A stretch of DNA of 64,000 bases from Balneola sp. Lineage in GTDB: Bacteria; Bacteroidota; Rhodothermia; Balneolales; Balneolaceae. The position numbers and the translations under genes were made by a program. The stretch's first letter is position 1, and the number at the start of each line of letters is the position of its first letter. Below, in pieces: positions 1-9,545 of the stretch. The stretch spans positions 554,632 through 618,631 of the forward strand of contig NZMW01000004.1 in assembly GCA_002694685.1 (NCBI GenBank). Reading direction: 5' to 3'. Under the pieces are notes generated by a model that was given only the letters and a program-made list of their open reading frames with translations, was not told the DNA's origin and did not search any database.

Positions 1-2
1 CA

Positions 3-1238
3 GAAGAGATTGTACAGCTGGTTGTTGGAGAGGATATTCCAAAAGCTAAACTAATCCACTATTTTGACTTCGTTCAGGCTAAGCATATTCTCATAATCCC
101 ATTTATTAATAAGGGTGAGACCGTTGCGCTAACGGTTTTAGAAAGTGAGCAAGAAATTGATCAGGAAGAAATCCATGACCGGATTATGTCCTACAATAAT
201 GCCTTGGTAAGTGTTTTGGACACCTATCTTGAGGTTGTTGATTTACATGAACAGCAACAGGAATGGGATGATTACGAACAATCGCTTGCACAGATTGACT
301 ACCGGGCACATCGGGTTGAAATTCTTACCAAGATGATCAACGAAATGCAGAAGAATTTACCCAACGGTGGTGCAGTTTTACTGGCTCCGGGCATGGAATC
401 CTGGAATGTAGTCTTACGATCCCGAAGTACTAATACAGCCCCTAAACTGGGTCTTCAGCTGGAAGAAAAGAGCGTTGCATATGAGGCTCTGGAAAAAGGT
501 GAGCCCGTTTTTACGATGCACTTCAATAATAACCCGCGGCGCATCACCTCTCATGAAAAAAGAACGGAAGGTGCTACCTATGCTATCCCGGTTATGATTC
601 ATGATCGCCGGCAGGGTGTGGTAGTTTGTTATGATAATGATCCGCTTACTTTCAAAGAATCGACCAAGCATAAACTTTCAAATTTAGTTCGGATCGCAGC
701 GCTAAGTATTCAATCATCCGTAAAAAAATCCGGAATGATAGAGGAATTATTGACTCAGAACTTTGGGGCATTTATGCCTGAGCTCTGGGAAGTGGCTCTT
801 AATAATGAACTGTTTAAAGCCAAAAGTGGGAATCAGGAAAAGACCTGGTTAGTATTAATAGCCCCTGATGATGTATCCGGCCTGAGAACAAAATATCGTT
901 TGGAAGACCTTCAGAAAATTCAAACCGATTTTGTCACAGTCTTGAATCCCACCCGATATGGTGTTCCCGGTTACGTAGGTTACAATTCCGATTATGTATA
1001 TGCGGTTCTTATTCAAAGTGATGATGAAGAAGCCGTGGTTTTCTGGATGGAGAAAATGAAGTCAAAGCTAGAAGCTGGGATGAATCTTTCTATAGGCGGA
1101 ACCCTGCGGGCTCAATTTAAAGCCGGGTATACTCAGCTTAATGATGAAAACGGGAATGCTTATCAGGTGATTGAAAAGGCTAAAAAAGCATTGTCTAAAG
1201 TGATGAATGATAATGAGGCAGAGTTGGTGGAAGGTTAA
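3..1238 (+). CDS. GAF-domain protein with degenerate GGDEF-like C-terminus (5' partial)
   Basis: The reading frame is open from base 3, so the gene begins before the window and the ATG at 186 is internal. About 411 residues are visible. The first 60 look like the end of a GAF-type sensory domain. A charged linker follows, then a second GAF-like domain around residues 95-255. The last 120 residues resemble a GGDEF or cyclase fold by predicted pattern, but no GGDEF or GGEEF motif is present, so cyclase activity is not expected. No membrane segment is visible, and the protein is probably a cytoplasmic signalling or scaffold protein. The TAA stop shares one base with the deoB start, which suggests translational coupling. 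The GAF assignment is by pattern only; the ligand and partner are unknown. Confidence 0.6.
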   Translation, partial: EEIVQLVVGEDIPKAKLIHYFDFVQAKHILIIPFINKGETVALTVLESEQEIDQEEIHDRIMSYNNALVSVLDTYLEVVDLHEQQQEWDDYEQSLAQIDYRAHRVEILTKMINEMQKNLPNGGAVLLAPGMESWNVVLRSRSTNTAPKLGLQLEEKSVAYEALEKGEPVFTMHFNNNPRRITSHEKRTEGATYAIPVMIHDRRQGVVVCYDNDPLTFKESTKHKLSNLVRIAALSIQSSVKKSGMIEELLTQNFGAFMPELWEVALNNELFKAKSGNQEKTWLVLIAPDDVSGLRTKYRLEDLQKIQTDFVTVLNPTRYGVPGYVGYNSDYVYAVLIQSDDEEAVVFWMEKMKSKLEAGMNLSIGGTLRAQFKAGYTQLNDENGNAYQVIEKAKKALSKVMNDNEAELVEG

Positions 1239-2410
1239 TGGGTAACGCGTACATAATAGTTGTAGATGGATTAGGAGTAGGCGCTCAAGAAGACGCTGTT
1301 GAGTACGGCGACCAATCCATGAATACGTTAGGACATGTTTCTGAGCAAACCGGGGTTCAACTACCGAATCTTCAAAAAATGGGAATCGGGAATATCATTC
1401 CTTTACCATCTGTATCGGAAAATGAAAACCCGATAGCAGCATTTGGAAAACTAAGGGAAGTTTCTGCTGGGAAAGATTCAACCACCGGTCACTGGGAAAT
1501 AGCCGGTATCCAACTTGATAAGCCTTTTCCAACCTATCCCAATGGATTTCCCCAATCTGTTATTGAAGATTTTTGTGAAGGAATTGGTGTTGAAAAAGCT
1601 CTTTGCAATAAACCGTACTCGGGAACCGATGTTATTCGTGATTACGGAGAAGAGCACCTCAAAACTGGTAACCCAATCGTTTATACTTCTGCCGATAGCG
1701 TATTTCAAGTAGCTTGTCATAACGATGTAGTTTCGGTTGAAAAGTTATACGAGTGGTGTGAATTTGCTCGAAATGAAATTTGTATTGGTGAGCATGAGGT
1801 AGGGCGTGTGATTGCACGTCCATTTACAGGTGAGCCGGGAAATTTTGAACGCATCTCAGACAAACGGCATGACTATTCATCCATCCCCCCAGAGAATAAT
1901 CTGGTTCAAAAGTTGTATGATTCAGGCATCAAAACATACTCAATTGGTAAAGTTGCTGATTTGTTTGCCGGGAACGGATTTACTCAATATCGCCCAACCA
2001 AAAGTAATGCAGAGGGAATTTCGCAGCTTCTGAGTTTGATGTCAGCCCAAATGAATAACTGCTTTGTGTTTATGAACTTGATTGATACCGATCAATTATT
2101 TGGGCATCGCTTAGATCCCGAAGGCTATGCGGGAAGTCTGGAAGAATTTGACAGGGCTATTCCTGCCATCGTTTCAAAAATCAGGGAAGAGGATTTGCTG
2201 ATTATCACCGGAGACCACGGTAATGACCCTTGTTCTGAAAGCACCGATCACTCCAGAGAATTTGTGCCACTGCTGGTTTTTCCGAAAGGGAAGGCTGCGT
2301 CTGTGAATCTAGAGACAGGGGAAACGTTTTCAAATATAGCCAACAGTGTCGCTGATTTCTTTGGATTAGAAGATGCATTTCCGGGAAGATCCTTTTTAGC
2401 AGATGATTAA
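1238..2410 (+). CDS. deoB: Phosphopentomutase
   Basis: This enzyme interconverts ribose-1-phosphate or deoxyribose-1-phosphate with the 5-phosphates in cytoplasmic nucleoside salvage. At 390 residues it matches the usual bacterial DeoB length. The alkaline-phosphatase-superfamily metal site can be read directly: Asp10 in VVDGLG, the catalytic threonine in KDSTTGHWEIAG (residues 79-90), Asp285 and His290 in DTDQLFGH, Asp326 and His327 in TGDHG, and His338 in STDHSRE. The spacing agrees closely with characterised phosphopentomutases. The start ATG overlaps the previous stop by one base. Pairing with a GAF protein rather than with other deo genes is unusual, and I see no purine-nucleoside phosphorylase nearby. 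Confidence 0.95.
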   Translation: MGNAYIIVVDGLGVGAQEDAVEYGDQSMNTLGHVSEQTGVQLPNLQKMGIGNIIPLPSVSENENPIAAFGKLREVSAGKDSTTGHWEIAGIQLDKPFPTYPNGFPQSVIEDFCEGIGVEKALCNKPYSGTDVIRDYGEEHLKTGNPIVYTSADSVFQVACHNDVVSVEKLYEWCEFARNEICIGEHEVGRVIARPFTGEPGNFERISDKRHDYSSIPPENNLVQKLYDSGIKTYSIGKVADLFAGNGFTQYRPTKSNAEGISQLLSLMSAQMNNCFVFMNLIDTDQLFGHRLDPEGYAGSLEEFDRAIPAIVSKIREEDLLIITGDHGNDPCSESTDHSREFVPLLVFPKGKAASVNLETGETFSNIANSVADFFGLEDAFPGRSFLADD

Positions 2411-2502
2411 AGCTTCATAATACACTTATCGTGTTTAAAATTGATTGAAGAATTACGTATATTATTCAATTGTAAAATTCATTAAGACGCAGACGCAATA
2501 TT

Positions 2503-2533
2503 TAAGCTTTTCACGCGTGATTTAAAAAGCTTA
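2503..2533. promoter_or_regulatory. Nested inverted repeats upstream of rpoD
   Basis: A perfect 9-bp inverted repeat, TAAGCTTTT at 2503-2511 and AAAAGCTTA at 2525-2533, brackets the perfect 10-bp palindrome TCACGCGTGA at 2511-2520. It lies 57 bases before the rpoD start and could be an operator or an mRNA hairpin. No U-tract follows, so it is not an intrinsic terminator for deoB. The function is inferred from symmetry only. Confidence 0.35.
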
Positions 2534-2589
2534 TACACATATCATCTGCGCAACTAGCGTACGCAAACATTCATTAAACGGTATATAAA

Positions 2590-3444
2590 GTGGCAAAAAG
2601 TTCTGGAATCTCTACTCGTGAGTCAGAGTCATTAGATCGTTATCTGCACGAAATTGGAAAAGAGAAACTTATTACACCGGATGATGAAGTCCGGCTGGCC
2701 AAAGAAATTCAAAAGGGGAGCCAAAGAGCTCTCGAAGATTTAACCAAAGCTAACCTACGTTTCGTAGTTTCGGTAGCTAAGCAATATCAAAATCAGGGAC
2801 TTTCCCTCGGCGATTTGATTAACGAGGGTAACCTTGGATTGATCAAAGCTGCAAAACGTTTTGATGAGACTCGTGGTTTCAAATTCATCTCATACGCAGT
2901 ATGGTGGATTCGTCAGTCTATTTTACAGGCTCTTGCAGAACAGTCTCGTATAGTTCGCCTTCCGTTAAATCGTGTTGGTGCACTGAACAAAATTGGTAAA
3001 GAACTCTCAAAACTAGAGCAGGAGTATGAGCGTGTTCCTTCTGCCCATGAGCTTGCTGAAAGTTTAGAAATGACCGTTGGTGAAGTTGCTGATACCTTAA
3101 AGATTTCGGGACGACACCTTTCAATGGATGCGCCATTTGCGCAGGGTGAAGACAACCGACTCTTAGACGTTCTTGAAAACGAAGAGATTCCAAATCCTGA
3201 TTTCGACTTGATGGGCGAATCCCTCAAAGTAGAAATTGAAAGAGCGCTTTCGAAGTTGACAACCCGTGAAGCTGAGGTAATCAGATTGTACTTTGGGATT
3301 GGACGTGAGCACTCACTTACGCTCGAAGAAATTGGAGAACGGTTTGATCTAACCCGTGAGCGTGTTCGACAGATTAAAGAAAAAGCGCTCAGAAAACTGA
3401 GACATCATAACCGAAGTGCTGCTTTAAGAGCATATCTTGGTTAA
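2590..3444 (+). CDS. rpoD: Primary RNA polymerase sigma factor RpoD/SigA
   Basis: This housekeeping sigma-70 has 284 residues, the short form typical of Bacteroidota-like lineages, without a long region 1.1 or non-conserved insert. Region 1.2 lies near residues 12-47. Region 2 follows, with the core-binding and -10 recognition stretch containing [20 protein letters not shown] and AVWWIRQSI. Region 3 is near 130-205. Region 4 is near 218-280, with the helix-turn-helix [20 protein letters not shown]. The start must be the GTG at 2590, because an in-frame TAA sits at 2575-2577 and no ATG occurs until deep inside. No Shine-Dalgarno sequence is visible. Upstream lies a 179-base spacer with nested palindromes, and downstream a strong terminator, so the gene is probably transcribed alone. 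Confidence 0.96.
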   Translation: MAKSSGISTRESESLDRYLHEIGKEKLITPDDEVRLAKEIQKGSQRALEDLTKANLRFVVSVAKQYQNQGLSLGDLINEGNLGLIKAAKRFDETRGFKFISYAVWWIRQSILQALAEQSRIVRLPLNRVGALNKIGKELSKLEQEYERVPSAHELAESLEMTVGEVADTLKISGRHLSMDAPFAQGEDNRLLDVLENEEIPNPDFDLMGESLKVEIERALSKLTTREAEVIRLYFGIGREHSLTLEEIGERFDLTRERVRQIKEKALRKLRHHNRSAALRAYLG

Positions 3445-3460
3445 TCTAATTATCGTGAGA

Positions 3461-3501
3461 AAAAAAGCCCCTCATGCTTTTCAGCAGGTGGGGCTTTTTT
3501 T
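3461..3501 (+). terminator. Intrinsic terminator of rpoD
   Basis: An A-tract leads into GCCCC (3467-3471). An 18-base loop follows, then GGGGC (3490-3494) running straight into seven Ts. The A/T tracts extend the pairing. Confidence 0.85.
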
Positions 3502-3544
3502 ATGTCAATGAATTTCAATCCTACTAATCTCCCTATCTTTCCGT

Positions 3545-3552
3545 TACATTTG
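3545..3552 (+). promoter_or_regulatory. Candidate -7 box (TAcaTTTG) before the propeller kinase
   Basis: TACATTTG matches the Bacteroidota -7 consensus TAnnTTTG and ends four bases before the ATG at 3557. The transcript would therefore begin at or very near the start codon, that is, leaderless or nearly so. No clear -33 TTG is visible at the expected spacing, so the call is tentative. Confidence 0.35.
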
Positions 3553-3556
3553 AGTT

Positions 3557-6433
3557 ATGAAAGCAGCAATTACCTTATTACTCACTTTTCTATGTTTGGC
3601 TCAAAGTGTTGATGCACAGCGCTATCCATTTAGGACCTTTTCTATTGAACAAGGATTAAGTGAGTCGGTAGTCAACGATTTAGCTCAGGATGATGAGGGT
3701 TACATATGGTTAGCTACCGGTTACGGACTTAATAGATTTGATGGGATCAGGTTTCAAAACTTCTTTGAAGAGCAAGGTTTGAATAGCAGCCGCATTCGTT
3801 CTTTACATAAGGATACCAAAGGCAAGATCTGGATTGGATCAGAAGCAGGAGTTAACTATTGGCAAGCTGACAGTATTGCCACTATTCCCGCGCTTTCTTC
3901 TTTGTTAAATATGACGGTGATCAGCATCCATGAAGATCGATTGGGGAACATGTGGTTTGGTACAGATGGCAATGGTGTCTGGCAATACGCAGAAGGGCAA
4001 TTGGTTACCCAGTATTCCACATCAAATGGCCTTATTGATAACCGAGTGCGTGCTATAGCTGAAAGGCAAAATGGAGAAATTTGGTTTGCCACTCGTGAAG
4101 GAATTACGGTTCTAAGAGATGGAAATTTCATTAATTATGATGAAGAAAACGGCCTTCCAAACCAAAGAATACGGGATATCCAGGTTGATGCTGAAAATAC
4201 GGTCTGGATTGGAAGCAGAGCGGGACTCATAAAATACACTGATGGTGAGTTTACTTTACTAGATGATGACGATGGTCTGGTAAACAATCTTGTTCAAACA
4301 ATCACTATCACAGAAGACAACAATATTTGGATTGGAACGGAAGAGGGTGCGAGTTTTTTTGATGGTTCAACATTTCAGAATTATGGAGTAGCCTCGGGTC
4401 TTTCTACAGAAATTATTTATTCTTCTATCCAAGATTTGGAAGGTAATATTTGGCTGGGGTCATATGGTGGTGGGGTGAATTTATTCATTGGGAGCTACTT
4501 TGCAAACTACAGCACAGAGCAAGGTTTGCCAAACAATCTGGTTACATCTTTTGCAGAGGATGCGAATGGAGATTTCTGGATTGCAACATATGGAGGGGGG
4601 ATTTCCTCACTAAAAAACGGTGAATTTAATGATCACGGGATGAATGCCAATCTCCCAGACAACCTAATGTATACCCTGTTTACTGATTCTAAAGAGCGCA
4701 TGTGGATCGGAATGGGTGAAGGCTTAGCTTATATCCAAAATGAACAGGTTAGAGTTTTTTCAGAAAGGGAATTCCCATATACCAAAGTCAGAAGTATAAT
4801 GGAGGCTTCGGACGGGACATTTTGGATAAGCACTTATGATGATGGAATTATTCGGTATGACGGAACAGAATTCGATCAGATCACAACCGAAAATGGCTTA
4901 GCTAATAACCGGGTGTTGGACTCGGTAGAAGGAAGAGATGGCTCAATCTGGATAGCTACTTATGGAGGAATTACCCGATATCGCCAAGGTGAATTCCAGA
5001 GTTTTGCCATTCAGGAAGGCCTTCCCAATAATGCAGTAATGAACTTACTAGAAGATGATGACGGCATAGTCTGGGCCTCAACTTTTGGAGGAATAGCTTG
5101 GTTTGATGGGTTAAGGTTTCAGAGCATAACCATAGATGATGGACTACCTGACAGGGTTTGTTACTTCATTTACCAGAATAAGAATGGGTTGTACTGGATC
5201 GGTACTACAGATGGAGTAGTTCGTTTTGATAAGGAAGAATATTTCAGTGCCGAATTGGAAGATAGAAATCAGGCATTTCAGGTATTAAATAAAGAACAGG
5301 GATTAATTTCAGATGAACTCAACCTTGGTGCAGTGTACGAAGACGAGGAGGGTCGTTTATGGTTTGGTACTGTTGAGGGATTAAGCCGCTTTTCTCCCAG
5401 CGAATATAAAGGCAATCAGGTACCTCCAAAAGTACATTTAGTCGGGGTGAATGTGTCTGGAAGGGAGTTACAACCTAATGAGCGGTTTATACTTTCTTAC
5501 AAAGAGAACAATATTGAATTTCAGTATGCTGGAATCAACTTTACGGCACCGAATCAAATTTTATATGAATATCGGTTGAATGGAATTGATCAGGGCTGGC
5601 AACAGACTAGCTCCCGATCTGTTAAATATCCTTCATTACCGCCGGGTGATTATACGTTTCAGGTGCATGCCAGAAATATTAATGGTGCTTGGAGCCCTGA
5701 TATTGAAAAAGTGAAATTTACGATTACAGCTCCATTCTGGATGCAATGGTGGTTCTGGATTCTGATGTTTGCGATCGTAGTAGGTATCATCTTCCTTTTC
5801 TATAATTATTACAGGGCTCGTAAAATGATTGATATAGAAAGAATGCGTGTACGCATTGCCAGTGATTTGCATGACGATGTAGGAGCAAGTTTAACTGAAA
5901 TTGCCCTGCAATCTGACTTTCTTCAGGCAGGAGATGCTGATTCTGAGTTCAAGAAATCGCTTGAACAAATTGGTAAACAATGCCGAAAAATTGTATCCAG
6001 CCTTGATGATATTGTCTGGTCGATTGATGCCCGAAATGATACCCTGGGAGACCTGACGGATCGAATGCAGGACTATATCCTCCACACGCTGGAGTCGAAA
6101 GACATGCAGGTCCGGTATAACTTCGACAATCTAAACATGGACAATCAGCTTCCTGTTTCAGTTAAGGAAAATGTATATTTGATCTTTAAAGAAGCGGTAA
6201 ACAACATTGCGAAGTACTCTGATGGTGACCGGGTAGAAATCAGTATGAAAAATCAGAATGGTTATTTCGAATTTTTAATTACTGATAACGGTACTACCGG
6301 AAGAGGAACTAAGAAAACCGGACACGGATTACGTAACATGGATATGCGAGCGAAAAGAATTGGAGCAGACATTACTATTGATACAGAAAACGGGTTTGCA
6401 ATAAAGGTTGAGGGGAAATTAAAAACTAACTAA
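3557..6433 (+). CDS. Two-component-propeller sensor histidine kinase (NarL-type)
   Basis: This is a 958-residue membrane sensor kinase. Residues 1-20 are a signal peptide ending VDAQ. Residues of about 25-620 form repeated propeller units (WIATYGG, IWIGSR, GGIxRY types), i.e. two-component-regulator propeller repeats in the periplasm. A Y_Y_Y-like Ig domain follows at about 635-720, with VKYPSLPPGDYTFQVHARN as its signature. One membrane helix lies at about 728-750. The HisKA_3 dimerisation helix carries SDLHDDVGASLTEIALQSD, with His772 as the expected phosphoacceptor. An HATPase domain completes the protein, with the N-box EAVNNIAKYS and G-box GHGLRNM. Such sensors usually detect oligosaccharides or other periplasmic ligands, but here the ligand is unknown. 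The kinase is followed 11 bases later by its response regulator and then by the duplicated envelope cassette, a plausible target. Confidence 0.9.
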   Translation: MKAAITLLLTFLCLAQSVDAQRYPFRTFSIEQGLSESVVNDLAQDDEGYIWLATGYGLNRFDGIRFQNFFEEQGLNSSRIRSLHKDTKGKIWIGSEAGVNYWQADSIATIPALSSLLNMTVISIHEDRLGNMWFGTDGNGVWQYAEGQLVTQYSTSNGLIDNRVRAIAERQNGEIWFATREGITVLRDGNFINYDEENGLPNQRIRDIQVDAENTVWIGSRAGLIKYTDGEFTLLDDDDGLVNNLVQTITITEDNNIWIGTEEGASFFDGSTFQNYGVASGLSTEIIYSSIQDLEGNIWLGSYGGGVNLFIGSYFANYSTEQGLPNNLVTSFAEDANGDFWIATYGGGISSLKNGEFNDHGMNANLPDNLMYTLFTDSKERMWIGMGEGLAYIQNEQVRVFSEREFPYTKVRSIMEASDGTFWISTYDDGIIRYDGTEFDQITTENGLANNRVLDSVEGRDGSIWIATYGGITRYRQGEFQSFAIQEGLPNNAVMNLLEDDDGIVWASTFGGIAWFDGLRFQSITIDDGLPDRVCYFIYQNKNGLYWIGTTDGVVRFDKEEYFSAELEDRNQAFQVLNKEQGLISDELNLGAVYEDEEGRLWFGTVEGLSRFSPSEYKGNQVPPKVHLVGVNVSGRELQPNERFILSYKENNIEFQYAGINFTAPNQILYEYRLNGIDQGWQQTSSRSVKYPSLPPGDYTFQVHARNINGAWSPDIEKVKFTITAPFWMQWWFWILMFAIVVGIIFLFYNYYRARKMIDIERMRVRIASDLHDDVGASLTEIALQSDFLQAGDADSEFKKSLEQIGKQCRKIVSSLDDIVWSIDARNDTLGDLTDRMQDYILHTLESKDMQVRYNFDNLNMDNQLPVSVKENVYLIFKEAVNNIAKYSDGDRVEISMKNQNGYFEFLITDNGTTGRGTKKTGHGLRNMDMRAKRIGADITIDTENGFAIKVEGKLKTN

Positions 6434-6444
6434 GGACTGTAATT

Positions 6445-7077
6445 ATGGCTGTCATAGGAATTGTTGAAGACAACAAAAAAATACGGGATTTAATACAACG
6501 TTATCTGGACATGCAGAAAGAAATGGATTGTCCGGTTGCGGTTGACTCCGTTGAGGAAATGCTGGATCACCTTGAGGAGCACCAAAAGCCTGATGTGATT
6601 CTTATGGACATTCAACTCCCTGGAATGTCTGGCATTAAGGGAATGGAGATTATAAAGTCGAAATATCCTGAAGTGGAAATCATTATGCTTACCGTTTATC
6701 ATGATTCACACAAGATTTTTGATTCGCTCAAAGCAGGCGCTTCCGGTTATTTATTGAAACATACTTCACTCCCTGAAATTAAGGAGTCGATAGAAAACCT
6801 CATGAAAGGCGGAGCACCAATGTCACCACAAATTGCCCGCAAGGTGATTTCTCATTTCAATGAAGAAGCTCCTAAGAAAAATGAGGACAGCATGCTAACC
6901 AATCGCGAGCAAGATATTGTAAATGGATTGGTTGATGGACTCAGCTATAAACTAATTGCGGACCGTTTTGATATTTCCATAGATACGGTTAGAGCACATA
7001 TTCGAAACATTTATAAGAAGCTTCATGTTAATTCTAAGGCAGAAGTAATTGCGAAGTCACTCCGTGGAGAGATTTAA
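6445..7077 (+). CDS. NarL/FixJ-family response regulator
   Basis: This 210-residue DNA-binding regulator pairs with the preceding kinase. The receiver domain covers residues 1-120, with acidic pocket Glu8/Asp9, phosphoacceptor Asp55 in LMDIQLPG and Lys105 in GYLLKHT. The LuxR-type helix-turn-helix lies near residues 148-205 and includes LTNREQDIVNGL and SIDTVRAHIRNIYKKL. The NarL-type output matches the HisKA_3 class of the kinase, which supports a cognate pair. Its regulon cannot be read from sequence. The envelope cassette begins 72 bases downstream on the same strand with no terminator between, so co-transcription or direct control is possible. Confidence 0.92.
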   Translation: MAVIGIVEDNKKIRDLIQRYLDMQKEMDCPVAVDSVEEMLDHLEEHQKPDVILMDIQLPGMSGIKGMEIIKSKYPEVEIIMLTVYHDSHKIFDSLKAGASGYLLKHTSLPEIKESIENLMKGGAPMSPQIARKVISHFNEEAPKKNEDSMLTNREQDIVNGLVDGLSYKLIADRFDISIDTVRAHIRNIYKKLHVNSKAEVIAKSLRGEI

Positions 7078-7149
7078 TTAGCATGATCATGTTAGTTTAA
7101 GTAATTAAATATTCAGTATTTTAGACTTGAACGAGTAATTTATATAGTC

Positions 7150-7986
7150 ATGAAGTCATTCAACATTGATATCTTATTAATTACAGTAGTATCAGTATTC
7201 ATATCTGGATGCTATACTCAGTTAAAGACATCAGCAAAGTATGAGCAGCAGTACGAGAATGAATATGTAGTTTTAAAAAAGGCGGGCATTTTCTACAAAG
7301 ACTATAACAAGGAGATGTGGTATAAAGAACGCTTTTTAAATAAAGTAAACTGGGAAGGGATAGATTCTACAGAAAGCTATTCTGCTAATTCTAAGACATT
7401 AAACAGTACTACTCGTAACCCTGAATACGTTTCGGCTTTCCCGGGATGGTATTCAAATCCCCATCGTTATCATCGGCACTATATTTGGGGGGAAGGTTTT
7501 GGAATGGCGTTCGGCCCTCTATATTGGGGTTATAGGTTAGATGCCGGGAGAGCTTATGCAAACAGCCATTCAGGACATTGGTACTATAATCCTGCAGGAT
7601 TTTGGAGTTATTATTATTACCCGTATTCAAGTAATTTTTATGGGCCGTATTACTATGACAGCTACTGGGGTACAACCGGTGGTTGGGGCATAAACACTAC
7701 AGCTGTAGCGGTGTATAATGATCATACAAGAGCTAAAAACTACGCTGAAAACTCTAAAAAATACCGTTTAGGTCCCAGAAACAGTGGTTTGATCTATGAT
7801 CAAAGCTCAAGAACACGATCTACTAGTTCTTCTGTAAGTAGAGCAAGAACTGTCACGAGGAGTAATTCAAGCGGCACAAGGGTGAGAAGCACGGGAAGAT
7901 CATCTGGAAGCACAACTCGTTCAACAGGCCGTTCACGATCATCAGGTGATGGTAACTCAAGCTCAAGGTCGAGAGGCGGAAACTAG
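7150..7986 (+). CDS. Lipoprotein with aromatic-rich core and Arg/Ser-rich tail (copy 1)
   Basis: I do not recognise a named family. The 278-residue product starts with a lipoprotein signal (lipobox ISGC, Cys21, then YTQ) and so is expected in the envelope. Residues 46-70 contain an IFYKDYNKEMWYK block. Residues 100-180 are extremely rich in Tyr, Trp, Gly and His. Residues 188-214 hold a motif shared with the second copy (VYND..RAK.Y......YR.GPR.SGL). Residues 219-278 are an Arg/Ser/Gly low-complexity tail ending in SRSRGGN. The tail is strongly basic and probably disordered. The gene is followed 47 bases later by a barrel-like outer-membrane protein, and the pair is repeated immediately downstream. 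The role is unknown; surface binding or a structural matrix role is inference. Confidence 0.75.
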   Translation: MKSFNIDILLITVVSVFISGCYTQLKTSAKYEQQYENEYVVLKKAGIFYKDYNKEMWYKERFLNKVNWEGIDSTESYSANSKTLNSTTRNPEYVSAFPGWYSNPHRYHRHYIWGEGFGMAFGPLYWGYRLDAGRAYANSHSGHWYYNPAGFWSYYYYPYSSNFYGPYYYDSYWGTTGGWGINTTAVAVYNDHTRAKNYAENSKKYRLGPRNSGLIYDQSSRTRSTSSSVSRARTVTRSNSSGTRVRSTGRSSGSTTRSTGRSRSSGDGNSSSRSRGGN

Positions 7987-8033
7987 CTTACCTGCTTTTT
8001 TTCTAAAGTCATCAAAATCGCTACACACCTTCT

Positions 8034-9545
8034 ATGAAGAGAAATGTCTATATCCTGATTTTGTGCCTGGTTCCGATTTTTGAAGGTTATGCACAACAGG
8101 AGCTGGAACCTGAAAGATTTTCCAATTTTTCCCTTCAACTTACCTCACCCAACGTTAATGCTGACCCTGGTTCCATGATGCCATCGGTAGCCAAGGCGTA
8201 TGGTTTTGGCAGCTATATAGATAATCCTGCTTCCATGGCAACGATTGAGAACAGTGAATTTATGTTTAGCTTTTTCAGGGATACTGATTCAGCAAATAGC
8301 AGTTATCTCGGCACCAAAAATAAGACTGATTGGCAAAATGATAAACTTGGAAGCATAGGGGTAGCCTATAGTGTACCGGCAATCACAGGGAGCTTAGTGA
8401 TTGGAGTCGGATATAACCGGGTAATTTCTAATGCAAACACATATCGTATTTCGGGGCGAAATAATAACAGCACCATCACCGATTCATTTCTTGATGCAGA
8501 CAATAAATACTTTGACTTAGCCTTTGATACCTATGCAATAGACTGGGGAGATGTAGAGCAAACTTATCTTGAATCTATTTTCCGTATTGGCTTTGAACCG
8601 GGCTCTTTTCCTGGAATTAATCAGGAAGCAGAAATACGATCTCAGACATATGCAGGAGAATACACCGCTTTTTTAGCTACTGAATTTAGAAAAGATTTGT
8701 TTGTTGGGTTCTCAATAAGCTTTCTTCAGGGGGAGTCTCAACACCGGGAAAATTTTTTGGAAACAGATAACCAGAACGATTATGATGGCGACTTTATAGA
8801 AGGAAGTGACATTGACAATATTCTGGTCAATGACAGAATCGATACAAAGATATTAGCATGGAAATTCAGAACCGGACTCGTTTATAAGATAAGGCCTGGA
8901 CTAAATGCAGGAATCAGTTATCAATTCCCATTTACAATTCATTTGTCAGAAAGAAAAAGGTATTTCATCCAAACATCTCTTGATGATAATTCAGAACCTT
9001 TTTTCTCTGAAATACAAAGCGATGGAAATATCAGATACCGTATTAACAAACCGGGTATTTTAAAAGCCGGATTGGCCTATGAAGTAAATCAATTTGCAGT
9101 ATCGCTTTCAGCTGAGTACACAAATTATCGGAACATGAAGTACAACTTATTAGCTGATAGAGATGACAGAGCCCCTTTCCTTGACATTTGGAGAGATAAA
9201 CAATCAGTTACCAACAACCTTTTGAAAGAAAATTATGATGATGTACTTGATATACATGCTGGCACAGAGGTACACATCACCAATAAAACAACCTTGAGGG
9301 CAGGGTATGCTTTTCTTCCGGAGAGGAATGTTCGGGAACCTGGAAATGTCAATCAGCTTTCTGCCGGTATCTCTCACATGATTTTGAGTAATTTGAGATT
9401 TGATATTAATGGACAATATTACCAAAAACAGAAAAAGAGAACTCTTTATGAATACACAGATTTTGAAAATGAAGCTCAAACTTCTGCCTTTAATTCAAGA
9501 GTTAAAAACGTTAGGGTAATTGCAGCTCTTAAACTTCTTTTTTGA
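8034..9545 (+). CDS. Outer-membrane beta-barrel-like protein (copy 1)
   Basis: The product is a 503-residue exported protein with a signal peptide ending near residue 21 (EGYAQ). Alternating hydrophobic/polar strands, many aromatic residues and a terminal phenylalanine (ALKLLF) are typical of outer-membrane barrels. The arrangement, with an early FGSYIDNPASMA segment, recalls OmpP1/FadL-type transport proteins, but I see no decisive family motif. It is clearly paralogous to the gene at 11047-12582: both carry GRNN.STITD, YAIDWGDV and TYLESIFRIGF in the same order. It follows the lipoprotein by 47 bases, which suggests a two-component outer-membrane unit. The substrate is unknown. Confidence 0.7.
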   Translation: MKRNVYILILCLVPIFEGYAQQELEPERFSNFSLQLTSPNVNADPGSMMPSVAKAYGFGSYIDNPASMATIENSEFMFSFFRDTDSANSSYLGTKNKTDWQNDKLGSIGVAYSVPAITGSLVIGVGYNRVISNANTYRISGRNNNSTITDSFLDADNKYFDLAFDTYAIDWGDVEQTYLESIFRIGFEPGSFPGINQEAEIRSQTYAGEYTAFLATEFRKDLFVGFSISFLQGESQHRENFLETDNQNDYDGDFIEGSDIDNILVNDRIDTKILAWKFRTGLVYKIRPGLNAGISYQFPFTIHLSERKRYFIQTSLDDNSEPFFSEIQSDGNIRYRINKPGILKAGLAYEVNQFAVSLSAEYTNYRNMKYNLLADRDDRAPFLDIWRDKQSVTNNLLKENYDDVLDIHAGTEVHITNKTTLRAGYAFLPERNVREPGNVNQLSAGISHMILSNLRFDINGQYYQKQKKRTLYEYTDFENEAQTSAFNSRVKNVRVIAALKLLF

